In this document: positions 9,389 through 17,684 of the stretch, in pieces
How positions within the stretch are numbered: position 1 is the first letter of the stretch
Layout: each line of letters begins with the position of its first letter
Source of the DNA: Psychromonas sp. SP041
GTDB lineage: Bacteria > Pseudomonadota > Gammaproteobacteria > Enterobacterales > Psychromonadaceae
Reading direction: 5' to 3'
Assembly: GCF_000470315.2 (NCBI RefSeq)
Contig: NZ_CBRF02000018.1
Location: 32,697-96,696 of the forward strand
DNA length: 64,000 bases
Translations under genes and position numbers: made by a program
Notes under the pieces: generated by a model
What the model saw: the letters and a program-made list of their open reading frames with translations, nothing else
Told to the model about the DNA's origin: nothing
The model's database searches: none

Positions 9389-9857
9389 CTGTGTTAATGA
9401 TGAGTAATAAACACATAAATATAGTTTGTGTAGATATATACCCGTTACCATTCAATGTGTAAAATTCAGCAAACGGTGAAGTAAACACATTCTAGGCAGA
9501 AAGAGGAAGATCTAACGCGTTAAATCGACACTTTCTAACAACGTTTTCTAAAAACGAAGGTGTTGATTTCACAGCTTGCTCTTTGGGTCGTTAGCTTAAA
9601 AAAACCAACTCTACGTTGCAACCTTCAATAAGGACTCGCCATTGTCATCATGTTACGCCTTGACTTGGAGTCCAAGCTAACAACCGAACAAAGTACCTTT
9701 AAACGGTAACGGGTAGAATTAACTTAACTAATAAAGCAGAAGTGAAGTGTCTCTATCAATGAACTATTAAACCAGTCATTGATGATGGACAAACAAAAAA
9801 CAGTCTTCATAGATACACATCCGCTATTAAGTTTTACTCAGAAACGTTAAGTACAAT
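9389..9857. other. Intergenic region, 469 bp
   Basis: Mostly occupied by MITE copy B (9437-9715). The remainder, between the converging YitT gene and the dehydrogenase pseudogene, shows no further feature. Confidence 0.5.
9437..9715 (+). repeat. MITE-like element, copy B (279 bp, longest copy)
   Basis: Left end TATACCCGTTACCATTCAA; the right end reads inward as TACCCGTTACCGTTTAAAGG. These are near-perfect terminal inverted repeats. The interior includes AGAAAGAGGAAGAT (shared with copy D), GGGTCGTTAGCTT and GGACTCGCCATTGTC (shared with C and A). No long reading frame is present. It is the reference copy for the family in this window. Confidence 0.8.
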
Positions 9858-10887
9858 TTAACCCACATGCGCCTTTTTCAAAAACGTATCTTGCGCTTTA
9901 TTTATCTCTTCCAATGGAAAAGTAGCTGCGACGATTGGCTTAATTTTATCTTGTTCAATCCAGTTTACTAAACTTTTAAAGACTTCAGGTTCAAGCACTG
10001 TACATCCAAAAAAACTTAAATCTTTTAGGTAAAGAGTCCTAACATCCAGTTCCATCAAAGCGCCACCAATCGCGCCAGATACAGCATATCGCCCTTTAGG
10101 CTTTAATGCCTCTAACAATTGTGGACACTGCTTTCCAGCAACAAGATCAATGACTACATCAACACTATTTTCGCCCAATACTTCAGATAAATTAGCGTCT
10201 CTGGTAATGACCTGATCGACTCCTAAATCTAACAATTGTTGATTTTTACTTGGGCTAGTGACAGCAATAACGTAAGCCCCGCACGCTTTTGCAAGTTGAA
10301 TGGCAGCAGAGCCAACCCCACCTGATGCCCCCGTGATCAGCACCTTATCTTTTGATGTTACTTGAGATCGCACCATCATATTTTCTGCCGTTGAATATGA
10401 ACAAGGAAAAGACGCCAATTCAATATCAGACAATATGCTTTTTATTTCGTAAGCATGTTTTGAGGCAACTACCGTATATTCTGCAATATCCACCATCACA
10501 CTCAGAACCAAAGTACCAAGGTGAATCAAGTGTTTGACCACCAGCTTCCTTAAGACAAGGCTCTATTAAAACACGCTCGCCGATACGCTCTTTACTAATT
10601 CCATCGCCCACAGCAACAATGGTTCCACAAACATCAGCACCTTGAATACGCGGGAAATTCAGCTTATTACCGGACCAACTCGAACTTAAATCGTTTTCAT
10701 CTCCTTTTGAATACCAACCAATACGCGTATTAATATCAGTATTATTAACGCCAGCAGCAGACACCTTGATCAACACGTCATTAGCTTGTGGTGTGGGACC
10801 CGTAATGTCACGACTATATTGTTGCATATCAATGTCACCATATCCGATAAGCTCAATGCCCTTCATTGTTTTAGGAATATTAACCAT
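9858..10887 (-). pseudogene. Zinc-type alcohol dehydrogenase / quinone oxidoreductase, frameshifted
   Basis: Two overlapping reading frames make one MDR-family enzyme of about 340 aa. The first (from 10887) has the GroES-like part: VLIKVSAAGVNNTDINTR and QGADVCGTIVAVGDG, ending its homologous stretch at SECDGG. The second frame resumes with IAEYTVVASKHAYE and carries the Rossmann domain (LITGASGGVGSAAIQLAKACG). The change of frame falls near 10486-10492 and is explained by one extra base, which would restore CDGG-IAEY. It is either a real inactivating frameshift or a sequence error. The start overlaps the TetR gene stop (TAATG), so the two form an operon. Confidence 0.85.
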
Positions 10888-11405
10888 TATTTATTTGTCT
10901 CCATAAGTTGTGAAATAGCTTTTTTAGCTGACGTTATTGCTTCTTTCCCTAAGACAGGCCAAGCATTAGAGACACCTTCATGTAATAGAAAAAGTTGTGT
11001 CGCGAGATCTTCTCGTTGGCTTTGCTGACCGATAAAAATACGAACATCTCGTTTATGAGCTTTAACCGCACTCGTTATATCCGCATTATCAGGAAAAGCA
11101 GAAATTGCATTGATAGACAAACAACCATGGGGTGCAAACTCCGTCATCCACTGTTCAAGTTTATTAAAAATATGCAGAATGGCGTCAATACCACTAGTAG
11201 GTGATTTATTTTGTAGAAAAGCAATATATCGTTGATGTCTATAGTTTAATGCAGCAACTATCATCATCTCTTTGGAAGGGTAATATTTGTATAAGGTGCG
11301 TAAACTAACATTACAAGCCGCTTTTAATTGAGCGACACTTGGCTCTGCAAACCCATATTGACTGAACTCTTTTTCAAGAGAGGCCGTGATTTTCTCTTTA
11401 AGCAT
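10887..11405 (-). CDS. TetR/AcrR-family transcriptional repressor
   Basis: 172 aa. The N-terminal helix-turn-helix is clear at residues about 22-52 (VAQLKAACNVSLRTLYKYYPSKEMM). The rest is the variable ligand-binding helical domain with HGCLSINAISAFP. The regulator precedes the frameshifted dehydrogenase and overlaps it by one base, so it probably controls itself and that gene in response to the dehydrogenase substrate. Two palindromes just upstream (11421-11462) fit as its operator. At 172 aa it is shorter than many TetR proteins. Confidence 0.88.
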   Translation of the reverse strand: MLKEKITASLEKEFSQYGFAEPSVAQLKAACNVSLRTLYKYYPSKEMMIVAALNYRHQRYIAFLQNKSPTSGIDAILHIFNKLEQWMTEFAPHGCLSINAISAFPDNADITSAVKAHKRDVRIFIGQQSQREDLATQLFLLHEGVSNAWPVLGKEAITSAKKAISQLMETNK

Positions 11406-11420
11406 AAATGAAACTCTTTA

Positions 11421-11462
11421 GTAGAATGATTACTCTACCAAAGAGTAGAGCGATCATTCTAC
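11421..11462. promoter_or_regulatory. Tandem palindromic operator, probably for the adjacent TetR repressor
   Basis: Two 18-bp sites, GTAGAATGATTACTCTAC (11421-11438) and GTAGAGCGATCATTCTAC (11445-11462), are separated by 6 bp. Each is a quasi-palindrome (GTAGA-N8-TCTAC), and each is also close to the reverse complement of the other, so the whole 42 bp is a dyad. It lies about 16 bp upstream of the repressor start, the usual place for an autoregulatory TetR operator. Confidence 0.75.
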
Positions 11463-11612
11463 TTCGTCAATATTCTTTATTAAACAGGCTAATTTAAAGA
11501 GGAAAATATTTATAACGTTCGTTTTTCTACTGCCTATAATCTATAGCCAGCTTTCAGCTATTTAAGTTTTAACATGCATATAGTGCGACAGTAACCAGCG
11601 TTTATAGAAAAG

Positions 11613-11652
11613 TTGAGAATTGGAGAATTGGAGAATTGGAGAATTGGAGAAT
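11613..11652. repeat. Tandem repeat, 8-bp unit GAGAATTG, about 5 units
   Basis: Four perfect GAGAATTG copies run from 11615 to 11646, with partial units at both ends. It lies between the TetR promoter and the end of the convergent lysE-like gene. Confidence 0.95.
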
Positions 11653-11757
11653 GTAAGATAATGAAAATAGTAAAAAGAATGACGTTAATATTAATAATTT
11701 TAAGGTATCCCCCATTTACGATCTGACCCAATCATAAATGATAGGTATGCAGAGGTG

Positions 11758-12381
11758 CTAGTTTTTAATAAATAAAACACTCGTCCCCATACCAACAAAT
11801 AATCCACCACTGATTCTATGGAACCATTTCATGTTATTTATATTTGATAGCACTCCCTTTGCTCTTTGTGCTAAATAGCCATAACAAAATAATGATAGAA
11901 ATGAAAAGGCCATGAATATAGCCGTCATAATGATAAATTGGGGGATAATTGAATAAGTTGTATCTAAGAACTGAGGGAACAATGCAACAAAGAATAAAAT
12001 TGGTTTAGGATTTGTCGCCGCCACTAAAAAACCTTCTTTGAAGTAAGACCTCAAAGAGCGGTTATTGTTAATACCAGATATCTCTTTTGAGCTTTTATTT
12101 TTTGAAAATAACTGTCGAAACCCTAAATAAATAAGATAAAAAGCACCGACTATTTTAACCATAAGAAATACAGTCGAAGACGCTAAAAGGATCGCACTAA
12201 GACCACTGATCGACAATATTGATAACATCATTAAACCAATAATATTGCCAAAGGCAGATACCATAACGACTTTACTGCCATTAACTGCGCCATTATAAAT
12301 TGCGAGTAAAATTGCAGGACCAGGACTGATGATATAAAAAAAGGCGACAAAGACATATATTATTAACGTATCGATATTCAT
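11758..12381 (-). CDS. LysE/RhtB-family amino-acid exporter
   Basis: 207 aa with about six membrane helices. The N-terminal family signature ISPGPAILLAIYNGAVNGSK (residues about 19-38) is intact, as is the NPKPILFFVALFPQF motif near residue 125. LysE/RhtB proteins export basic or neutral amino acids, homoserine or related metabolites in exchange for protons. The substrate cannot be read from sequence. It is on the same strand as the LysR gene but 249 bp away, so direct co-transcription is doubtful. Confidence 0.9.
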   Translation of the reverse strand: MNIDTLIIYVFVAFFYIISPGPAILLAIYNGAVNGSKVVMVSAFGNIIGLMMLSILSISGLSAILLASSTVFLMVKIVGAFYLIYLGFRQLFSKNKSSKEISGINNNRSLRSYFKEGFLVAATNPKPILFFVALFPQFLDTTYSIIPQFIIMTAIFMAFSFLSLFCYGYLAQRAKGVLSNINNMKWFHRISGGLFVGMGTSVLFIKN

Positions 12382-12630
12382 GAACCATCTCCAAAAGCCT
12401 ACCAGAAAAGATCTGTGCTGATTTAGTAAAAGAAGCCATACAATCTAGTTTTACACCAAAAAATAAATTAAAGCACTGAACAATTAAAATACACCTCAAT
12501 TAGCTCACCGATTAACAATTAACTAACCGATTAACAAAACCCTAAAATTAACCATAAAGAGTGTTGTATTGTATTCATATACTTTGTTTGATGTGCCATA
12601 TTTTATTAAATCATCACGGCTATCAAATAG

Positions 12631-13470
12631 TTAGAACCAATCATCTTCACTTTCTAACACTTGTATAAGATGTTGCTTTAAATTATTAATATTTAACTCT
12701 TTTTTAGCGTATCGAATTAAATACACAGGATACGAAAATTGTGGAGAATCAGGGGTTAATTCAAGTAACCCTTGTTGTAAATATCGATTAATAACTCTTG
12801 TTCTAAAATAACCACTACCACCACTTTTAAGCATCACTTGTAAAGCAACAGGCCCTAAGCTGATCGATATATTACTTCGCGCTAATTCTGGTAAAGCAGA
12901 ATCGTGCAATCTTTTGAATTTTTCACCCCAGTCGACATAAAGGTACGGAGTAGGCTTATTGACTGATTGAACTCTTACCAGTTTTTCATCTAATAAATGT
13001 TCAACCACAATTCGAGAGCTGTATTCCGGTTGATGGACAAGCGCAATATCTAACCCACCAGAGCGCACTTTCTCACACATTTGTTTATTGTCGCCTACCT
13101 CAATGGTTATCGCTAACTCTGAGGCGGTTTCATTCAAATGCGTTATTAACGTTGCCGCAATAGGATTCCATAACGTCAAATCAACACCGATAGCTAAACT
13201 ACCTTTCACTGTTTCAGGTAACGGCAAATCTCTTTTAGCAGCATCCCACGTTTGCACTATTTGTGTCGCATAAGATTTAAAGTGCTCTCCATTTTTTGTT
13301 AGTGACGCACCACTTTTATTACGAATAAATAAGGCGCACTCCAACACCTTTTCTAAAGACTTTATGCGAGCGGTGACGGTAGTTTGAGTCACGTTAAGTT
13401 CATCTGCGGCTGCACCAAAAGTGTTCAAGTCGCAAATAGTTAGAAATGTTTTAGCTAAAATATAATCCAC
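12631..13470 (-). CDS. LysR-family transcriptional regulator
   Basis: 279 aa. The winged helix-turn-helix occupies residues about 1-60 (FGAAADELNVTQTTVTARIKSLE), followed by a periplasmic-binding-protein-like effector domain (GSLAIGVDLTLWNP, LDIALVHQPEYSSR). It faces away from the small membrane protein/HPP gene pair with a 95-bp AT-rich divergent promoter region, so that pair is the most likely target, along with its own gene. The inducer is unknown. Confidence 0.9.
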   Translation of the reverse strand: MDYILAKTFLTICDLNTFGAAADELNVTQTTVTARIKSLEKVLECALFIRNKSGASLTKNGEHFKSYATQIVQTWDAAKRDLPLPETVKGSLAIGVDLTLWNPIAATLITHLNETASELAITIEVGDNKQMCEKVRSGGLDIALVHQPEYSSRIVVEHLLDEKLVRVQSVNKPTPYLYVDWGEKFKRLHDSALPELARSNISISLGPVALQVMLKSGGSGYFRTRVINRYLQQGLLELTPDSPQFSYPVYLIRYAKKELNINNLKQHLIQVLESEDDWF

Positions 13471-13565
13471 TTACTCACCTTTACATTCAAATAATCAATA
13501 ATAAATCGATATATTATTCATTATACATTACTCATTGATTTATTATATTATTTCGCACCAAATTA

Positions 13566-13895
13566 GTGCCAACGACCAATAATGGTGCGAGCATTAATTA
13601 TGGCTATTTATTATTGGAGACAAGTATTAAATCTTTGAATATTTTTAAACTTATTAATCGTAGTAATATCTTAATGTTGAACGCCCTCTTTATAGCCTTA
13701 CTAACAATACTTTCAGTTCATTTAATGGATGCTAAGAAAACAATAATTCAACTAATTATTAATGATCTGATGACTTGGTTTATGGCAGTTTGGGTTGTTT
13801 TTACTTTTGCTCGAACCAATGCGGTAGCTGTCCTATATCAATTGTTGTGTGCATTTAAATTAGTAAGTTTAAAAGAATTGGATATCGCTAAATGA
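13566..13895 (+). CDS. Small membrane protein coupled to the HPP gene
   Basis: Up to 109 aa from a GTG start; the true start could be later, for example the ATG giving MLNALFIALL at 13674. Two hydrophobic helices are visible: MLNALFIALLTILSVHLMD and a second around LMTWFMAVWVVFTFA. Its stop overlaps the next ATG by four bases (ATGA), a strong sign of translational coupling with the HPP-family protein. The family is not recognised. It is divergent from the LysR gene. Confidence 0.6.
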   Translation: MPTTNNGASINYGYLLLETSIKSLNIFKLINRSNILMLNALFIALLTILSVHLMDAKKTIIQLIINDLMTWFMAVWVVFTFARTNAVAVLYQLLCAFKLVSLKELDIAK

Positions 13896-14845
13896 TGAAT
13901 AATGGATTAACCAAAGAGATTAAATTATTTTTAGGTATCCCGACAATAGGGCCCACTTTTAAAGAAATAATTGTTTCATCATTCACCGCTTTATTAGCGA
14001 CACTGTGTGTCATTTACATCTCCAAAGATCTATTAAGCTATTTTAATGTGCATGCCAATATTTATATTTTAATTCCTATTGCAGCGACTTCAGTTCTTGT
14101 ATTTGTTGTTCCTCATGGTGCGTTGTCTCAGCCTTGGCAAGTGATTGTAGGTAATCTCGTTAGCGCGTTTATAGGGGTGACTTGTTATCAATATTTCGGT
14201 AATGATCTAGCAACCGCTGCAGCGTTGTCTGTATCGTTTTCGATAATGACGATGTCACTGTTAAGGTGTGTACACCCACCAGGTGGAGCAACGGCATTAG
14301 GTGCTGTTTTAGGGGGAGATACTATCCACCAATTAGGTTATAGTTATTTACTGATCCCGACATTATTAAACTGCTTAATCATTATTTCAGTTGCAATCGC
14401 ATTAAATTATCCATTTAGTTGGCGACGATATCCGTCTCATTTATATTACAAAAATAACCTAACCAACACTATTTCACCTGGTGCAAGAGCCAATGAAGTG
14501 ACTGTTGAGGATTTCATGAAGGCAGTGACCGAACATGGTTCATTTATCGATATGACCGATGAAGGTTGGAATGAGATATTTGAAAAAGCCAAGCAACATG
14601 CTGAATACGACAACGTACATCCACACAATATTGAATCAGGCCAAACCTATAGCAACGGGAAAATAGGAAAAGAATGGGAGATTAGAGAAGTATTAACGAT
14701 AAGTAATAAAAAGACCGTAAAATACTTTGTACTCGCAGGTGAAAACATAAATCTCTTAGAATCTTGTTCAGTAAAGGAGTTTATTGCTTGGTCTAAGTTT
14801 AAAGTGAACAAAAACAATATCGGTATATGGGAAAGATTGACTTAA
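13892..14845 (+). CDS. HPP-family membrane protein with C-terminal soluble domain
   Basis: 317 aa. The N-terminal half (residues about 25-180) is the four-to-five-helix HPP domain, with FVVPHGALSQPWQVIVGN and the naming motif CVHPPGGATALGAVLGG. In characterised relatives this domain is linked to nitrite or small-anion transport in plastids and cyanobacteria; the bacterial role is mostly unproven. Residues about 200-317 form a soluble tail that is not recognisably a CBS pair, the usual C-terminal partner. It starts in a 4-bp overlap with the upstream small membrane gene, and LysR is divergent. Confidence 0.82.
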   Translation: MMNNGLTKEIKLFLGIPTIGPTFKEIIVSSFTALLATLCVIYISKDLLSYFNVHANIYILIPIAATSVLVFVVPHGALSQPWQVIVGNLVSAFIGVTCYQYFGNDLATAAALSVSFSIMTMSLLRCVHPPGGATALGAVLGGDTIHQLGYSYLLIPTLLNCLIIISVAIALNYPFSWRRYPSHLYYKNNLTNTISPGARANEVTVEDFMKAVTEHGSFIDMTDEGWNEIFEKAKQHAEYDNVHPHNIESGQTYSNGKIGKEWEIREVLTISNKKTVKYFVLAGENINLLESCSVKEFIAWSKFKVNKNNIGIWERLT

Positions 14846-15224
14846 AGCGATAACCTAATTTTGAAACCTAATACGGCAAAGTATTTTTAAGGCATATAAT
14901 GAAAGCTAGATTGATATCATATATAAAATGAAAACCAATGAGCTAGAATCATAAAGATAATCAAGCGGATCTGAAAGTGATATTTGTGATGGCTAAGGTT
15001 GGGTCATAACAAACGACCTTCTAGCATCTAAAACAGCATGCCAAAAGGACGAAGCTAAAGGGTTCAGAGGCAATAGATATAGACAATGAGAGTTATGATT
15101 TCAATTTTATAATTTTATAATTTTATAATTTTATAATTTTATAATTTTATAATTTTATAATTTTATAATTTTATATTTTTATAATTTTATACAAAGACTT
15201 ACGAATTATTATCGATATGCTTTA
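14846..15224. other. Intergenic region, 379 bp, between convergent genes
   Basis: It contains the 88-bp AATTTTAT array (15103-15190). Otherwise no gene, and no clear GC-rich terminator was found. Confidence 0.5.
15103..15190. repeat. Tandem repeat, 8-bp unit AATTTTAT, 11 units
   Basis: Eleven consecutive octamers, ten perfect and one (15175-15182) with a single change. It is the longest array in the window and lies between two convergent membrane-protein genes. Confidence 0.97.
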
Positions 15225-15548
15225 TTATCGCTTAATATAAACATTAGTATCGTAAGAAGAGCGATAAACAACATAGAACATAAATATTGGAATAATAGAA
15301 ATAACCACTCTAAACAGCGCACTAAAAAGTGAATTAACAAGATAATTAACTCTAAAAATAAAAAATAACGTGATTAACCAGAGTGTGGGCGCTAAGACAG
15401 CAAAAATATAAGCAATGATATTGATACCTCCAAATTGACTTTCAATAAAAAAAACGAGTAAAAAAATACCTAACAATCCAAATAATGAATATTGCATTTT
15501 ATGCTTAGTTGCTAAAAGTAATTGAACGTTTTCTTGATTTACTTGCAT
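15225..15548 (-). CDS. Small hypothetical membrane protein
   Basis: 107 aa with three predicted membrane helices (around YSLFGLLGIFLLVFFIE, IAYIFAVLAPTLWLITLFF and VVISIIPIFMFYVVY) and a short charged N-terminus. The family is not recognised. An ATG with an upstream purine-rich AGGTAAAAAA stretch supports the start. The 3' end lies 34 bp from the octamer array. Confidence 0.55.
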   Translation of the reverse strand: MQVNQENVQLLLATKHKMQYSLFGLLGIFLLVFFIESQFGGINIIAYIFAVLAPTLWLITLFFIFRVNYLVNSLFSALFRVVISIIPIFMFYVVYRSSYDTNVYIKR

Positions 15549-15727
15549 TTTTTTACCTGCATATGAACGACTTAAAAAATAGAGTCATTCGATGAAAGAG
15601 ATTGATAGGTTAGGTAGGCTAGCTTTTATTCACTTAATGAACAGTCAAAACACCATAAAATAAAAATTGAACTCCTATCAAAATGATAAAAATTCAACAT
15701 TACAAAAATAGGAGTTAAAAACAGATC

Positions 15728-16153
15728 TTAGTAATTATACTTTTGTTCTATGCTTATTTTTTCAGCTAGATATTGATTGTAATTAATCTGTTGAGTGGCC
15801 AGTTTTTCAGCTAAAACAGAAAATTCGGCTTGTTTATTTTTATATAGTTGATATTTAGTCACATCATAATTAATCGACATTGCACCATCATAACCACTAA
15901 TAGGATCCCACAAGATAGAAATAGGCCAAAGTAATAAATTAACCAGTCCGTAACTAGGTTGGCCTACATAAAAAGAACCAAATCCAGGTAAAATACCTAA
16001 AACAGCACCCGTTGTAGGATTTTTTTCTTCAATTAATACACCATCACGTTCAAAAGCTGCATACTCTTTTTTTTCAATGGAATTTAACCCTCTCACACAA
16101 CCTGATAACACTACAATAGCTAAAATTAGTGTCATGCCTTTTATAAAATTCAC
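15728..16153 (-). CDS. Putative lipoprotein with a short hydrophobic WP-SILWDP segment
   Basis: 141 aa. The N-terminal signal ends in the lipobox VLSGC at residues 15-19, so the mature protein should be lipid-anchored. A central hydrophobic hairpin, GILPGFGSFYVGQPSYGLVN followed by LLWPISILWDP, resembles small bacterial lipoproteins with a TM2-like segment. The Lys/Gln-rich C-terminal tail is helical. Function is unknown, and it has no close neighbour on its strand. Confidence 0.7.
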   Translation of the reverse strand: MNFIKGMTLILAIVVLSGCVRGLNSIEKKEYAAFERDGVLIEEKNPTTGAVLGILPGFGSFYVGQPSYGLVNLLLWPISILWDPISGYDGAMSINYDVTKYQLYKNKQAEFSVLAEKLATQQINYNQYLAEKISIEQKYNY

Positions 16154-17029
16154 TCTTATTTATCCTTAAATATTAATGTTATAAACTAATCCATTTATAA
16201 CTAAATGACTGATAATAAAGTATTGTATTCCTAATGAAAAACAACAGAAAACGTTATTATTAAATAACTTCGCAAGGCTACTTTATCTACATTTAAAATC
16301 AACATTTTAATTATTTTTAATGAATTTAAAGTGAGAGTTTAAGATAAGAATTTATCGAGTTAAAGAAAAAAGAGAAGAGAATAGAATATTTAATTTATAG
16401 TCAACATCGATTTATTTATTGAAGTATCCCTCAACAAAAAAATAAATGATGTTGTAATTATAAAAGTTGTTATGCACTAATGAATTAAAATGTAGACGTA
16501 ACTTTTCTAGCATTTTGTTATTTAAGAGTCCTTACCTCATCTTCAATATACCTAACATCAAGCTGAAGATTATTTTTGCTATATATATCCATTACCGTTC
16601 AAGATGTTTTGTTCAGTCGTTAGCTTGGATTCCAAATCAAGGCGCAACATGATGATAGTGGCGAGTCCTTATCGATGGTGGCGGCGCAGAGTTAGTTTTA
16701 AAGCTAACGACCCAGAGGCGAACCTAAACTCAATAAAAATAATGATTCGAAAATATTCTTCATAGTTATTTAATAACTTTTACTTAACACGTTGACTTTA
16801 TTTATACTTTTTAGTAAATTCTTTGCGCCAACCACAAATATAATAAAATCATCAAATAATAGTTTTCTCGTTTAATCACTCATTAAACAAGATTTACGCG
16901 ATCTTAATAAGCGTTAAATCTCTGAGCAGAAAATAATTATAAACAACAAAAGATCGCTACATTTAATACTAGCCTAAACAGAAATAACATCTTGTTTTAG
17001 CAGTAAACCGAACATATAAAGGAAAATTT
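16154..17029. other. Intergenic region, 876 bp, between divergent genes
   Basis: It contains MITE copy C (16584-16717). The 300 bp before the YqiJ-like gene should hold the promoter of the flotillin cluster, but I could not identify a confident -10/-35 or sigma-54 site. Confidence 0.45.
16584..16717 (-). repeat. MITE-like element, copy C (truncated, opposite orientation)
   Basis: It begins TATATCCATTACCGTTCAAG and continues collinear with the reverse complement of copy B (GTTAGCTTGGATTCCAA, GCGAGTCCTTAT, AAGCTAACGACCCA). It breaks off near 16717, so one terminal repeat is lost. Confidence 0.75.
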
Positions 17030-17665
17030 GTGGAACACTTCCTCATTAATATAACGAGCTACCCAACTGTTATTTACACAACATTATTGTTAATAATATT
17101 ATTATTTTGGCTATTGACCGTTATTGGTTTATTTGAAATGGATGTTTTAGATATTGATATAGATCTCGACACATCTGAAGTGGGTGGTGCATTAGGCGTG
17201 CTAGTCACACTTGGATTAACTGGTGTTCCTTTCACTTTAGTACTCAGTATTCTTATATTATATAGCTGGACATTATGCTCAATAATAACATCACTTAGCG
17301 GTATTATTTATCTTGATAGCAATTTTTTAACCTTTCTTTTAAACACTTTTATCTTATTCGTTACTGGTGCTATTTCAATCCCTCTTACGGCTAAAACCAT
17401 TACCCCACTCAGACCACTATTTCGTTCTATTAATCAAGGCCCCACACAAGAAACCTTAATGGGTAAAAGAGCACGAGTACGAACCACTAAAATTGACAAC
17501 ATATCTGGGCAAGTTGAATGCTCTCGTGACGGCGCTAGTTTAATACTTAATGCGAGAGCAGACGGCACACATCAGTACATATATGGCGAAACAGTCGTCA
17601 TTATCGACTTTTTAGAAATAGACAACGTCTATGTTGTCGTGAGTGAACAACAATTCAATCAATAA
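17030..17665 (+). CDS. yqiJ: YqiJ-like membrane protein with OB-fold (NfeD-related), partner of flotillin
   Basis: 211 aa, the size of E. coli YqiJ. There are three to four helices (residues about 13-33, 55-85, 95-125) and an acidic MDVLDIDIDLDTSEVGG loop typical of YqiJ. The C-terminal OB-like domain is TLMGKRARVRTTKIDNISGQ through VVIIDFLEIDNVYVVV. YqiJ/NfeD proteins are encoded with flotillin-like proteins and are thought to act with them in membrane microdomains. The GTG start is supported by AAAGGA about 8 nt upstream. The flotillin gene follows after 19 bp, so co-transcription is near certain. Confidence 0.85.
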   Translation: MEHFLINITSYPTVIYTTLLLIILLFWLLTVIGLFEMDVLDIDIDLDTSEVGGALGVLVTLGLTGVPFTLVLSILILYSWTLCSIITSLSGIIYLDSNFLTFLLNTFILFVTGAISIPLTAKTITPLRPLFRSINQGPTQETLMGKRARVRTTKIDNISGQVECSRDGASLILNARADGTHQYIYGETVVIIDFLEIDNVYVVVSEQQFNQ

Positions 17666-17684
17666 TAAATACGGAGCTTAAACC

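Larger units (their letters stand above)
11406..11757. other. Intergenic region, 352 bp
   Basis: It contains the TetR-type double operator (11421-11462) and an 8-bp tandem array (11613-11652). The rest is AT-rich with nothing recognised. Confidence 0.5.

Noticed and set aside
9858..10541. Separate 227-codon dehydrogenase gene starting MVKHLIHL
   Set aside because: The first 18 or so codons are an out-of-frame reading of the upstream part; homology begins at IAEYTVV, so it is the second half of one frameshifted gene.
14996..15009. 14-base match AGGTTGGGTCATAA with the reverse complement at 55303-55316
   Set aside because: Flanks do not match, and several such 14-mers are expected by chance in 64 kb of AT-rich sequence.
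16467..16652. 61-codon plus-strand frame before the YqiJ-like gene
   Set aside because: Its second half lies inside MITE copy C and there is no ribosome site; the frame is a by-product of the repeat.
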